From Desulfobacter latus (GTDB lineage: Bacteria > Desulfobacterota > Desulfobacteria > Desulfobacterales > Desulfobacteraceae): a DNA stretch of 64,000 bases. Below are positions 9,426 through 17,599 of the stretch, piece after piece. The stretch's first letter is position 1. Every line of letters starts with the position of its first letter. Under the pieces are notes generated by a model, which did no database searches, had not been told where the DNA came from, and saw nothing but the letters and a program-made list of their open reading frames with translations. Made by a program: the position numbers and the translations under genes. Location of the stretch: positions 39,774 through 103,773 of the forward strand of contig NZ_JACADJ010000007.1 in assembly GCF_013389365.1 (NCBI RefSeq). Reading direction: 5' to 3'.

Positions 9426-9956
9426 ATGACTTTACCCACAGACGATAATATAGATGCGCCACGCCCCCTAAGTAAAACACAAAAGAAAAAGATAGCCGAA
9501 AAACTTCAGAAACTTGGAGAGGATTTAAGCCTGCTTTCCGTCAATCAGCTTAGATTGCTTGATCTTGATCCTGACCTGTTCAAGGCCCTGGTTGAGGCAA
9601 AAGCCATCACCGCTAATGTGGCGGCCAGACGTCACAGACAGTACATCGGCACCCTCATGAGACAGGTGGACCCTGAACCCATTTTGACCGCACTGGAACG
9701 ATTAAAAGCATCCCCAAGCGGTCTTTACAGCCCCAAGTCCGAAATTGACCCACAAACAGATAAGAACATCCAGGTGTTTTTAAACAGACTACTGGCCTGG
9801 GATGATGACGCCATGGAAAGAATTCTGTCAACGGCCCCCGACGTAGACCGTCAGCGCCTAAGGCAGCTGATCAGAAATGCCGATAAAGATATAGCCAAGA
9901 AGAAAAAAAATTCAAAATCATTCCAGGCATTAAAAGAAATCGTCGCCCGGATTTAA
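9426..9956 (+). CDS. darP: DarP/YjgA (DUF615) family ribosome-associated protein
   Basis: 176-residue basic, helical protein. It aligns by eye with E. coli YjgA/DarP along its length: LSKTQKKKIAEKLQKLGEDL, then the ARRHRQYIGTLMRQVDPEPI region (E. coli has [21 protein letters not shown]), then APDVDRQRLRQLIRNADKD near the C-terminus. DarP helps late 50S ribosomal subunit assembly. The neighbour prfB is also a translation gene. The assignment rests on remembered family patterns; the gene symbol is used by homology. Confidence 0.8.
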   Translation: MTLPTDDNIDAPRPLSKTQKKKIAEKLQKLGEDLSLLSVNQLRLLDLDPDLFKALVEAKAITANVAARRHRQYIGTLMRQVDPEPILTALERLKASPSGLYSPKSEIDPQTDKNIQVFLNRLLAWDDDAMERILSTAPDVDRQRLRQLIRNADKDIAKKKKNSKSFQALKEIVARI

Positions 9957-10192
9957 TTATGAAAATTTTCAGAACCGACATCTATATTTGCTTAAATCAG
10001 ATTGGGCTAATTCTAAAGGTTGACGAAACCATCGGGCTTGAGATACAAAGATATAAGAGTCAATTGGAAAAAAAGCCTTAAATATATCAAGCACAGAAAA
10101 ACAACGATAGAGAGCTATCGGCCGTCAAAGGACAGCCCGAGACGTATTCGTATCAGGCGGTAGGAATTGTTTATCACAGGACGACAAAAGAT
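9957..10192 (+). other. flaG 5' leader / intergenic region
   Basis: 236 bp with no convincing gene. A 40-codon ATG-to-TAA frame (9959-10081) has no similarity I recognise. A perfect 6-bp hairpin CGATAG-AGAG-CTATCG lies at 10105-10120. The sequence CACAGGACG about 10 bases before the flaG ATG contains the only Shine-Dalgarno candidate and also resembles a CsrA-binding ACAGGA. No sigma-54 or clear sigma-28 site was identified. Confidence 0.4.
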
Positions 10193-10630
10193 ATGAATGT
10201 AACAGGAAATGCAATAACCAATACAGACAGACCTGACACCAGCATTAAGGTTAAGGAAACTGCTGCCGCGTCAGTAAATGCTGACATGGCGACACTGTCT
10301 GAGTTAAAACAGGCTGCATCTTCTTCGGCAAGCATCAAACGTGATGAAAGCCAAAGCCAGGCTTCTGAACAAAAAAGTGAGGATCGCGGCAACCAGGCCA
10401 AACTGACCAGAAAAGATGTCGAGGATATGGTGGACGCCTTTGAGGATTTTGCCAACACTGTGCAGACAAGGCTGAATTTTACCATCGACGAAGATACCGA
10501 GGATATGGTGGTCAAAATTATGGACAAAGAAACCAATGAAGTGATCAAGCAGTTCCCTGCCGAAGAAATTCTTGAGCTTCGTGAAAAAATGCAGGACTTA
10601 AGCGGCCTTCTTTTCAGTACGAATGTTTGA
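10193..10630 (+). CDS. flaG: FlaG family flagellar protein
   Basis: 145 residues. The N-terminal half is low-complexity and Ser/Ala-rich. The C-terminal FlaG domain is clear: LNFTIDEDTEDMVVKIMD, then ETNEVIKQFPAEEILEL. Family members influence filament length or assembly and usually sit beside flagellin and fliD genes, which are absent here. It converges with fliW with 14 bp between the stops. Its leader has a possible CsrA-type GGA overlapping the ribosome-binding site, of interest because csrA and fliW are next door. Confidence 0.85.
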   Translation: MNVTGNAITNTDRPDTSIKVKETAAASVNADMATLSELKQAASSSASIKRDESQSQASEQKSEDRGNQAKLTRKDVEDMVDAFEDFANTVQTRLNFTIDEDTEDMVVKIMDKETNEVIKQFPAEEILELREKMQDLSGLLFSTNV

Positions 10631-10644
10631 TTGGATTCTTTATC

Positions 10645-11070
10645 TTATTTTAAAAGCAGCTGCTGGTGTGAGTAAGGACTGCCTTGGAGGATCAACTGCA
10701 TTCCTTCTTTTCTTTCATTGTTAATCACAATCGGCGCCATAAAGTTTGCCGTCATATCTTCGGGTTTGCCCTTGGGGATGGTTATGATGACAAAACAGGA
10801 TAGTTCTTCCTTTCCAAATTCCCATTTAATGGTCTTGTCAAAATCTTTAACAGACAGTGTGTAATCAGGATAGAAACGAAGGGGGTCCATAACCACAAAT
10901 GCCAGATTCGGGTCATCCACGCATTGAAACAGATAAAAAGGTGAGGTCTCCTTTTTTTCAAGAAGAACATATCGTTTATGCTGCCTGAATCCGGGAATGC
11001 CATCCGGTATATTGATAATTTTATCATGATCAATATTCATTTCACCGAATTGTCTTGTATTAATCTTCAT
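10645..11070 (-). CDS. fliW: Flagellar assembly factor FliW
   Basis: 141 residues with the FliW signature IPDGIPGFRQHKRYVLLE and the C-terminal NFMAPIVINNERKEGMQLIL. In characterised systems FliW binds flagellin and also CsrA, relieving CsrA repression of flagellin translation when flagellin has been exported. Its start overlaps the end of csrA by 11 bp, so the two partners are translated together. Confidence in family is high; the regulatory role is carried over from other bacteria. Confidence 0.95.
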   Translation of the reverse strand: MKINTRQFGEMNIDHDKIINIPDGIPGFRQHKRYVLLEKKETSPFYLFQCVDDPNLAFVVMDPLRFYPDYTLSVKDFDKTIKWEFGKEELSCFVIITIPKGKPEDMTANFMAPIVINNERKEGMQLILQGSPYSHQQLLLK

Positions 11071-11320
11071 TCTCTTTTTTTTCGAATCCCTTATTACCTA
11101 TCAGTCTGGCTGCTTTTGCAATATCAATGTTATCCGTCTTCCGAGAGGAAAGGATGTTTTCCTTTTGAATGGCGTCAAATACCTCCTGCCGCAGAATCGA
11201 TATTTCCCGGGGCGCATCAATACCTATTCGAATGCTGTTTTTGCCGGTTTCAAGCACCTTTACGATGATATCATTAGCGATGACGATACTCTCACCAACT
11301 TTTCGTGTTAGAATAAGCAT
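11060..11320 (-). CDS. csrA: Carbon storage regulator / translational repressor CsrA
   Basis: 86 residues opening with MLILTRKVGESI, followed by IRIGIDAPREISILRQEV, the RNA-binding beta-strand motif and conserved Arg of CsrA. The C-terminal tail is somewhat longer than the 61-residue E. coli protein. CsrA binds GGA-containing leaders and blocks ribosome entry; FliW is its protein antagonist. The gene overlaps fliW. Upstream DNA has an isolated TGGCAC but no matching -12 element, so no sigma-54 promoter is called. Confidence 0.97.
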   Translation of the reverse strand: MLILTRKVGESIVIANDIIVKVLETGKNSIRIGIDAPREISILRQEVFDAIQKENILSSRKTDNIDIAKAARLIGNKGFEKKENED

Positions 11321-11456
11321 AGACGTAATAAATTAATCCACCAGGCTGACATTAATATAGCGGTATGAATTGGTTCTTAAATTCATAACTGATCGTGCCA
11401 TTGTTATAATCATATGTCTCATCAGAGTCAACCTTTGCAGCTTAAAAGTCATTCTG

Positions 11457-11960
11457 CTACACCTGGGCCATGAACAGGCAGTTGTTCTTTCTTCTCCGGG
11501 TCATCATCCCTTTGCCGGTGTATTGATTCCGGGCGACGTTATTTCCGAACAAATTCATTATGCTGTCCACGATAGACATCTGCTTTTTAACCTGAATATG
11601 ATTATATTCTATAAAATGAGCCACGATGTCTTTTTCTTTATCAATGGTGCGCTTGAGTTGTCTTATATCGTTTTTGCGCCTATTGGGCAGGGGCAGGGCA
11701 TGTATCAATGCGCCCAGGGAAAAGGGCTCCGTTATTTTATCCATACCGGAAAAGTGATTTTGGCAGACAGCAAGAATATTATTTCGCAGGTCTTCGATTT
11801 TGCCGATAAGATTTTTTTTGGCTCTGGTGGTCTCCCAGATCATGCCAAGGTCAATGGTTCCGATTGCCTTTTTTTCAGCCTTTAATACCAGGTGCAATTG
11901 TTGGTAACAGGCAAGTTTTTCCTTAAGCAACGTTTGAATATTATCGATAGCTTTTTCCAT
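11457..11960 (-). CDS. flgN: FlgN family export chaperone
   Basis: 167-residue, mostly helical protein beginning MEKAIDNIQTLLKEKLACYQQLH, with the Lys/Glu-rich coiled-coil pattern of FlgN. In other bacteria FlgN escorts the hook-associated proteins FlgK and FlgL to the export gate. It lies between flgJ and csrA where flgK and flgL commonly follow, but those two genes are missing here, leaving a 136-bp gap to csrA. Recognition rests on position plus the N-terminal pattern. Confidence 0.7.
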   Translation of the reverse strand: MEKAIDNIQTLLKEKLACYQQLHLVLKAEKKAIGTIDLGMIWETTRAKKNLIGKIEDLRNNILAVCQNHFSGMDKITEPFSLGALIHALPLPNRRKNDIRQLKRTIDKEKDIVAHFIEYNHIQVKKQMSIVDSIMNLFGNNVARNQYTGKGMMTRRRKNNCLFMAQV

Positions 11961-11984
11961 ATCCCTTCTCCTTATCTTAATTCA

Positions 11985-12054
11985 ATAGTACAGGAATTTC
12001 CAGCACCCAGCACCCAGCACCCACCACCTGACAATCCGCCCGAAGGGCGCTAAG
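11985..12054. repeat. Heptamer-containing intergenic element, copy 2
   Basis: Same ends as copy 1 with small changes (AGTACAGGAATTTCC at the left, CCGCCCGAAGGGCGCTAA at the right). The heptamers are mostly CCCAGCA rather than CCCAGTA. It fills the gap between flgN and flgJ. Confidence 0.8.
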
Positions 12055-12059
12055 TTCTG

Positions 12060-12362
12060 TTAAACTTGAAGCTGCCGGTATAAGAACTCCTTGAAGCCGG
12101 TTACACGGCGGCCCTGGGATAAATTTTCCGTAAGATACTGGTCATGCAGGGACTGGTAAATGTCAGATGCATTACTTTCAGGAAAAAGAGTGTCTCCGGG
12201 CAGGGTATCCCGCATACGTTGCATCAAGGTATCAAGCATTAATGCCTCAAACCCCTGGCAGGCTTTTTCAAGATCTTTTTCCCGCTGGAGCTGCCGGGCG
12301 GTATTTGTGGTATCCTGGGTATCTGTAACCGGCGTCATCATCCCCGGCATTTGAATAGACAT
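12060..12362 (-). CDS. flgJ: Rod-binding protein FlgJ, N-terminal domain only
   Basis: 100 residues with the rod-binding pattern LEKACQGFEALMLDTLMQRMRDTLP and the YQSLHDQYLTENLS segment. The C-terminal muramidase domain of enterobacterial FlgJ is absent, as in many other phyla, so another enzyme must open the peptidoglycan for the rod. It is the last rod/ring gene before a repeat element and follows flgI by about 30 bp. Confidence 0.88.
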   Translation of the reverse strand: MSIQMPGMMTPVTDTQDTTNTARQLQREKDLEKACQGFEALMLDTLMQRMRDTLPGDTLFPESNASDIYQSLHDQYLTENLSQGRRVTGFKEFLYRQLQV

Positions 12363-12392
12363 AATTTTATCCCTTTCTTTTATTGCAACCCT

Positions 12393-13418
12393 TTAAAGTA
12401 TCTCGATACTAGCCTGCAAGGCACCGGCAGCCTTGATACTTTCCAGAATACTGATCAAGTCCCTGGGCCGGACCCCCAAAGAGTTCAGTCCACTAACCAG
12501 TTCTCCGATGGTAGAGGTGCCGGGCAGTTCCATAATATACTCGGGGCCTTGCCCCTGAATCATCACGTTTAGATCCCCATGGGCCACGGCCACACTTGAA
12601 ATGGTCACCTCATTGCCGATAACCACAGTACCGGTTTTTTCATTGATTACAACCTTGGCAACGCTATCCGGAACCACAGACAACCCTTCCACATCGGCAA
12701 TAAATTCCGCCACATGTTCCTGTTGCATGGATTCGGGCACATACAGGCAGATGGAACCGGCATCGATAATTTTTGCAATGCCTTCGCCTAACGCGGCATT
12801 GATGGTATCCCCCACCCGCCGGGCCGTGGTGAAATCGGGCCGGAACAGGGACAGGGTCAATTGTTCTTTTCCTTTCAGATGAAAGGGTATCTCACGTTCC
12901 ACCGTGGCCCCGTTAATGATCCGGGCCGTGAGAAGATGACTGTTACGGTCATTCATGCCGGCGGGAATTGCAAGACTGACTGCGCCCTGGGCAATGGCAT
13001 ACACATTGCCGTCGACCCCTTTCAAGGGCATCATTAAAAGCGTCCCGCCCTTAAGGCTTGTGGCATCACCTAACGATGAAACCGTGATGTCAATGCGATC
13101 TCCGATCCGGGCAAACGGCGGAATATTTGCCGTGGCCATAACGGCTGCCACATTCTTTACTTTGATCTGGCTCTTGTCAAAATGAAGATTCATTTTTTTA
13201 AGCATGTTGGTCAAGGACTGGCGGGTGAATAGAATATTGTTCTTATCTCCTGTGCCGTTCAGCCCCACCACCAGGCCGTACCCGGTGAGTTGATTGGACC
13301 GGACCCCCTGGATGGCGGCCATGTCCTTGATTCGGGTGGCCAGGGCAGGCACCGAAAGAGAAATTAGACACAGCACGGCCCCTATAGCGATGCTTATCTT
13401 TTTAAAAATATTGTTCAT
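12393..13418 (-). CDS. flgI: Flagellar P-ring protein FlgI
   Basis: 341 residues with a cleavable signal peptide (hydrophobic run ending SVPALA) and the FlgI signature RIKDMAAIQGVRSNQLTGYG, VVGLNGTGDK and later PPFARIGDRIDITVSSLGDA. It assembles the periplasmic P ring around the rod with FlgA as chaperone. It lies between flgH and flgJ in the order flgF-G-A-H-I-J. Confidence 0.97.
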   Translation of the reverse strand: MNNIFKKISIAIGAVLCLISLSVPALATRIKDMAAIQGVRSNQLTGYGLVVGLNGTGDKNNILFTRQSLTNMLKKMNLHFDKSQIKVKNVAAVMATANIPPFARIGDRIDITVSSLGDATSLKGGTLLMMPLKGVDGNVYAIAQGAVSLAIPAGMNDRNSHLLTARIINGATVEREIPFHLKGKEQLTLSLFRPDFTTARRVGDTINAALGEGIAKIIDAGSICLYVPESMQQEHVAEFIADVEGLSVVPDSVAKVVINEKTGTVVIGNEVTISSVAVAHGDLNVMIQGQGPEYIMELPGTSTIGELVSGLNSLGVRPRDLISILESIKAAGALQASIEIL

Positions 13419-13458
13419 TATGTCCGCTCCTTATGTCCGCTCCTTTATCCGCCAATAC

Positions 13459-14184
13459 TTACCAAGGCCAGATATTATCAATTATCCGTGTTCCCCAGCC
13501 TGGTTTCTGTTTGTCGGCAAGGGCCCCTTTGCCGTAATATTCAATGCGTGAGTCAGCTAAAGACGTTGACGCCACCCGGTTGTCCGAATCAATATCACCG
13601 GGTCTCACAATTCCTGAAACCATGATGTACTGAACTTCATTATCCACTTTCATGGCCCTGCGTCCGAAGATGCTTAAATTCCCATTGGGCATTACTTCCG
13701 TAACCCGGGCCGCAATAGAGGCGGTTACCTGACCGGATCTATCGCTTGTGGCTTCACCTTTGGTGGAATTTTCAAAACTGGTGTCAATGAGGCTGTCACC
13801 AACAGCACCGCCAAGATGCGTCACTTTTCCGAAGGCATTGAGCGTTGGTACGCCCACTTTCATACTGGTTGTCCGCCCACCTTCGGAATTCACCTCCATT
13901 TCAGATGAGGAATTTTCCACAATATCCACGATCACCGTGTCCCCAATATAAGCGGCCTTGGTGTCATCCAGCAGGAATCTGTTCTGCGCTGTCCAAAGAG
14001 AGCCTTCCGCAGGTTTTGCCATGGTGTATTGAGGTTGCAAGGCGGGTGCGGGCATTGTATCCTGGGGCATAGCCCGTAAGTTCGGGTCTCCGCCATTGGA
14101 CATACAGCCGGTAAACATCCCGGCCATAAAAATCAGCAAAAATGCCATCGCCCCTGGTATTAATTTTTTTTGAATCGGCCACAT
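13459..14184 (-). CDS. flgH: Flagellar L-ring lipoprotein FlgH
   Basis: 241 residues. A lipoprotein signal peptide ends at Cys27 (MFTGCMSNGG). FlgH features include GSLWTAQNRFLLDDTKAAYIGD, TVIVDIVENSSSE, and C-terminal VSGIVRPGDIDSDNRVASTSLADSRIEY (split over 14069-13500). It forms the outer-membrane L ring after lipidation, for which lnt is present in the window. Its start is 14 bp from the flgA stop. Confidence 0.97.
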   Translation of the reverse strand: MWPIQKKLIPGAMAFLLIFMAGMFTGCMSNGGDPNLRAMPQDTMPAPALQPQYTMAKPAEGSLWTAQNRFLLDDTKAAYIGDTVIVDIVENSSSEMEVNSEGGRTTSMKVGVPTLNAFGKVTHLGGAVGDSLIDTSFENSTKGEATSDRSGQVTASIAARVTEVMPNGNLSIFGRRAMKVDNEVQYIMVSGIVRPGDIDSDNRVASTSLADSRIEYYGKGALADKQKPGWGTRIIDNIWPW

Positions 14185-14198
14185 ATCAAACCTCCCGG

Positions 14199-15233
14199 CT
14201 AAAAAAGCACTTCCACAGTGCCGTCTGCTGTAACAAGACCGCGCACCAGTTTCCCGGATGTTAAATTTTGCACTGTCACAGGCCGGCCCGGGTAGCCGTC
14301 TTCCTTACTGATTCCCAACGTAACAATGGATAAACGATTCTTTTGGGCCACCAGTTTTATTACCGCCCCTTTTTTAATGGCCGGCGCCTGTTTGAATTCA
14401 CCCCGGCTCACACATTCCCCTTTATCAATGGTCCGGGTTATCACCATGCCGTCGACCTGTTCAACGGATGTCATGATATCCGACTTCCGCCCGAACACCT
14501 CCATATCCCGCAAGGTCACGTCCGCCGGGGTAATGATATCTCCCCTTTGCAGGCGTGTTGCCGCAACAATTACGGGTTTAATCTGTGAAAGGCGCCCCCT
14601 GACAGTCAACCGGTCCACTTTGACGCCGTCCACCCAGACTTCGGCATGAATGGACAGGCGGTCATTGCTTGACGGGGTATAACGTTTATCAAATACCAGA
14701 GATAAATCGCCCTGGGGATAGGGTTCAAGTCCCCGGACTCTGAAGGCCTTTAGCTTGAATTTTTCCTTTGGCAAAAATCCGGATAGAAATTGTTCAAGCG
14801 CTTTTTTCACGTCGGACGGGACAAGCTCCTGGCTGGCGCGTTTGATAAATACCCGTTCAGGCACTTGAATATGAATGTCATTATCATTAAGCCCCATGGC
14901 ATTTATGGACGCTGTAACCCTTGCGCCTGAAAGTTGTTTCATCTGTCCGGCCCGGGGTGATTTTCCAAGATCAATGCGTGTCAGTTCTTCCTTGAAAAAA
15001 TCAGGCGCTGTTATATTTGCCACCTCTCCTAAATAGATGACAGCGTTTGTCACTTCTGCTGTCCGGGCAACCTCAATAAGAATTTTCCCCGGTGTGGCGG
15101 CCGGTACCGGCCTGCTGAACATAAGCAATGAAACGAAAAACACCAATAATGCCGGACTAAAATGGGCGCCGCCGGCGCTTCGTCCTCTTGTTTTTTGTCT
15201 CTTGTTTCCAGTTTCTATCATGGCGTTATCCAT
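14199..15233 (-). CDS. flgA: Flagellar basal body P-ring formation protein FlgA
   Basis: 344 residues, with an N-terminal hydrophobic export signal (LLVFFVSLLMFS) preceded by a basic stretch. The SAF-type C-terminal domain contains LQRGDIITPADVTLRDMEVFGR and GKLVRGLVTADGTVEVLF. FlgA is the periplasmic chaperone for the P ring. The protein is longer than enterobacterial FlgA (about 220 residues) because of an additional N-terminal beta-rich region, which is common in this phylum. It sits between flgG and flgH. Confidence 0.93.
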   Translation of the reverse strand: MDNAMIETGNKRQKTRGRSAGGAHFSPALLVFFVSLLMFSRPVPAATPGKILIEVARTAEVTNAVIYLGEVANITAPDFFKEELTRIDLGKSPRAGQMKQLSGARVTASINAMGLNDNDIHIQVPERVFIKRASQELVPSDVKKALEQFLSGFLPKEKFKLKAFRVRGLEPYPQGDLSLVFDKRYTPSSNDRLSIHAEVWVDGVKVDRLTVRGRLSQIKPVIVAATRLQRGDIITPADVTLRDMEVFGRKSDIMTSVEQVDGMVITRTIDKGECVSRGEFKQAPAIKKGAVIKLVAQKNRLSIVTLGISKEDGYPGRPVTVQNLTSGKLVRGLVTADGTVEVLF

Positions 15234-15243
15234 TCAACGTTTT

Positions 15244-16026
15244 TTAAGATTTCAGCTGGACGGCCGTTGCCAGCATATCATCGGCGGTGGTGATGGATTT
15301 TGAATTGGCCTCATAGGTGCGCTGGCCTGAAATTAAACTGATCATTTCCTCCACAACATCTACGTTGGAACTTTCAATATAGTAGTTCAACACTGTTCCA
15401 GCCCCGTTTTCTCCCGGCGTATTTTCCTGAGGTGCGCCCGACCCTTCGGTTTCCCTGAACAGGTTGCCGCCCACCGCATATAGTCCGGCGGGATTTACAA
15501 ACGTCGTTACAAGGACCTGCTCTGTCGCCAGAATGGTATCATCGTCGGCAAATACGGTCAGGGTTCCGTCATTGTCCAGGGTAATCGTAACAGCCTCCGA
15601 ATCAATGGCAATCTCGGGTTGAAGACGGTCCCCGGCCTGGGAAGTGATGTATCCCTCGCTGTCCAGGGAAAAATCCCCGGCCCGGGTATACATATCTTCA
15701 TCCCCGTGCAGCACCCTGAAAAAACCCTCGCCCTGGATGGCAAAATCCAGCTGATTATCCGTCTGGAGATAATCGCCCTGGGTAAATATTTTCTGGACAC
15801 CTGCCGTATTCACGCCCATGCCCACCTGAATTCCCGTTGGTACCTGTCCCCCGCCGGGGGTTGTCTGTCCCGCCACCCGCTGGGTCATATACATTAAATC
15901 CTCAAATGCGGCCCGGGATTTTTTAAACCCGGTGGTGGAAGAGTTTGCCAGGTTATTTGAGGTAACGCCGATTTGCATATCCTGGGCCATCATTCCCGTC
16001 GCTGCTGACCAAAGTGCCCGTATCAT
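15244..16026 (-). CDS. flgG: Flagellar distal rod protein FlgG
   Basis: 260 residues. It starts MIRALWSAATGMMAQDMQIGV with SNNLANSSTTGFKKSRAAFEDL, the rod-family N-terminus. It ends in SSNVDVVEEMISLISGQRTYEANSK, the conserved C-terminal coiled-coil segment. It forms the distal rod. The GQVPTGIQVGMGV insert after the N-terminal helix distinguishes FlgG from FlgF. It is 19 bp from flgF. Confidence 0.97.
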   Translation of the reverse strand: MIRALWSAATGMMAQDMQIGVTSNNLANSSTTGFKKSRAAFEDLMYMTQRVAGQTTPGGGQVPTGIQVGMGVNTAGVQKIFTQGDYLQTDNQLDFAIQGEGFFRVLHGDEDMYTRAGDFSLDSEGYITSQAGDRLQPEIAIDSEAVTITLDNDGTLTVFADDDTILATEQVLVTTFVNPAGLYAVGGNLFRETEGSGAPQENTPGENGAGTVLNYYIESSNVDVVEEMISLISGQRTYEANSKSITTADDMLATAVQLKS

Positions 16027-16045
16027 AAATTTACTCCTTCAGAAA

Positions 16046-16738
16046 CTATGTAAAAAGCCCGACTTCATTTATTGCCTTTGAATCGATTTCATCAAATGTT
16101 TTTATAGACTTGGTGTATGTTTCAAACATCCGCTGATAATCAATCATTTTTGCCATTTCCTCTACGACTTGAACATTGGCCTGTTCAAGCGAACCGGCTT
16201 CAACCTTGACATTTTCAAGGGTTATTTCATCTGCGGTATCTCCGGCATAGACAAACAAATTATTTCCTGTTTTTTCAAGTCGTTCCATATTTTCAAAAGA
16301 AACCACATCAAGGGTATCCAGAATCTCATTATTTAAAAAGATCTGCCCGTATTCATCGATATTCACACTTGTATTCGGGCCCAAAGTATCAATGAAAACG
16401 GCACCGCCCTGACCCATGACGGGATTACCGCTTTTATCCACAAGAATACCTTCACTGCTCAAAGAAAAATTGCCGTTCCGCGTGTACTTGATGCCGTCCG
16501 GGGTTTCCACTTTGAAAAGACCCTGGGGGCCTAAAGCCACATCCAGGGGATTATCGGTTTTTATAACATCACCCTGGGTGAAATCCTGGTCCACCCGGGC
16601 CCTGAACGCCTTGTCAAAACTGACGACATCTTTTTTAAACCCAATGCTGGAGGCATTGGCCAGGTTGTTGGAGACTGCTTCAAGTTTGCGTTCCTGCCTC
16701 AACCCGCCCTGGGTCGGCCGCGTCATTTCAAGAATCAT
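16046..16738 (-). CDS. flgF: Flagellar proximal rod protein FlgF
   Basis: 230 residues. It has the rod-protein N-terminus RKLEAVSNNLANASSIGFKKDVVSF and the C-terminal LEQANVQVVEEMAKMIDYQRMFE. It is the first gene of the rod/ring operon, with a sigma-54-type promoter about 80-95 bp upstream. The MILEMTRP start lacks the MIRGLYSA opening of FlgG but fits FlgF proteins of this group. Confidence 0.92.
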   Translation of the reverse strand: MILEMTRPTQGGLRQERKLEAVSNNLANASSIGFKKDVVSFDKAFRARVDQDFTQGDVIKTDNPLDVALGPQGLFKVETPDGIKYTRNGNFSLSSEGILVDKSGNPVMGQGGAVFIDTLGPNTSVNIDEYGQIFLNNEILDTLDVVSFENMERLEKTGNNLFVYAGDTADEITLENVKVEAGSLEQANVQVVEEMAKMIDYQRMFETYTKSIKTFDEIDSKAINEVGLFT

Positions 16739-16817
16739 AGAGCCGTTTATTCCTTTGCATGGTTTGCCGGTATTTATACGGCATGGATTGGTTTATTTTT
16801 ACTTTGACCACATTTCA

Positions 16818-16833
16818 TGCAATTGGGATGCCA
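16818..16833 (-). promoter_or_regulatory. Sigma-54 promoter for flgF-G-A-H-I-J
   Basis: Read on the minus strand: TGGCAT-cccaa-TTGCA, matching the -24 GG and -12 GC elements with exact spacing (consensus TGGCAC-N5-TTGCA). It lies about 80 bp ahead of the flgF start, and an RpoN-dependent rod/ring class is standard in flagellar hierarchies. Confidence 0.85.
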
Positions 16834-17206
16834 TATTTTTTTTAAATTAATTTCAGACCCTGAACAGCACTTTTTTCAAAAGAATCTTTATGTTTTAAAC
16901 AGGCTGTTAAGGCTTATGATCAAAGGGAAACCCTCTGACTTTAGAAATAATGTGCCAAAAGACCGACATCTGAGCCCACTGAATTTGACGCACCCAGAAA
17001 TTTTTTCCCACCGTTTTTGGATTGGTTTAAAAAAATTCCCTTGCATCTTGATCCGTTTAATTATAAGAGCCTATTTAAAAATAGATGAATCGACTGCAAT
17101 CACATGAGAATCAATTCTTTAATTTTTAAACAAGTGTTAAAGCAGAAATCGTATCCATTGACGATGTAAGAAAATAAAATTTGGTCATCCAGTAAAAAGG
17201 AAATTT
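16834..17206. other. AT-rich intergenic region between flgF and the zinc-ribbon gene
   Basis: 373 bp with long A/T runs. One 96-codon plus-strand frame (16817-17107) overlaps the sigma-54 promoter and looks like nothing known. No repeat or RNA gene is recognisable. An enhancer for an RpoN activator such as FleQ/FlrC could lie here, but no motif can be named. Confidence 0.4.
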
Positions 17207-17467
17207 ATGATCGACGACGGCTATTATCCTGATCTAACGCATCTCTCCTCTGAGGACCCTGCGGGAAAAGAGACTTTACAAACAACATCCCCGCAACAAG
17301 ACCTGTCCAGCCGGAGGAACGACCCGGTGACGCACATGCAGAAATCGTTTAAAGATTATTTCTGCCCGTTTTGCGGTTATAAATTATTTCGGGGGCAGGT
17401 CCGGGATTATAAAGTGGTCTGCCAGACATGTAACCGGTTTGTTGACAGTAAAAAACTTGAAGAATAA
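17207..17467 (+). CDS. Small zinc-ribbon protein of unknown function
   Basis: 86 residues. The first half is acidic/polar and disordered. The second half holds two CxxC knuckles, FCPFCGYKLF and VCQTCNRFVD, about 20 residues apart, typical of a structural zinc ribbon related to Com-like domains. It stands alone on the plus strand between two minus-strand flagellar blocks, so its function and link to motility are unknown. The start is supported by AAGGAAATTTATG. Confidence 0.7.
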   Translation: MIDDGYYPDLTHLSSEDPAGKETLQTTSPQQDLSSRRNDPVTHMQKSFKDYFCPFCGYKLFRGQVRDYKVVCQTCNRFVDSKKLEE

Positions 17468-17500
17468 CGACATCTGTATTTTTTTTACTCGACTATTAAA

Positions 17501-17586
17501 TTAGCGCCCTTTGGGTGGGCTGTTAGGTGGTGGGTGCTGGGTACTGGGTACTGGGTACTGGGAAATGGAAATTCCTATACTCTCAA
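17501..17586. repeat. Heptamer-containing intergenic element, copy 3 (reverse orientation)
   Basis: TTAGCGCCCTTTGGGTGGGCTG at the left, then TGGGTGC and three TGGGTAC heptamers, then GGAAATGGAAATTCCTATACTC. It is the inverse complement of copy 1. It sits between the convergent zinc-ribbon gene and flhX. Confidence 0.85.
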
Positions 17587-17599
17587 GTTTTAACAGACG

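Noticed and set aside
9959..10081. 40-codon frame upstream of flaG
   Set aside because: No ribosome-binding site of note, no recognisable similarity; probably part of the leader.
10105..10165. c-di-GMP (GEMM) riboswitch in the flaG leader
   Set aside because: The hairpin and GGA triplets do not reproduce the conserved GEMM core sequences.
11406..11428. TGGCAC upstream of csrA as a sigma-54 -24 element
   Set aside because: The sequence at the -12 position is GTTAT, without the required GC.
16817..17107. 96-codon plus-strand frame between flgF and the zinc-ribbon gene
   Set aside because: It overlaps the sigma-54 promoter, has no Shine-Dalgarno and no recognisable protein pattern.
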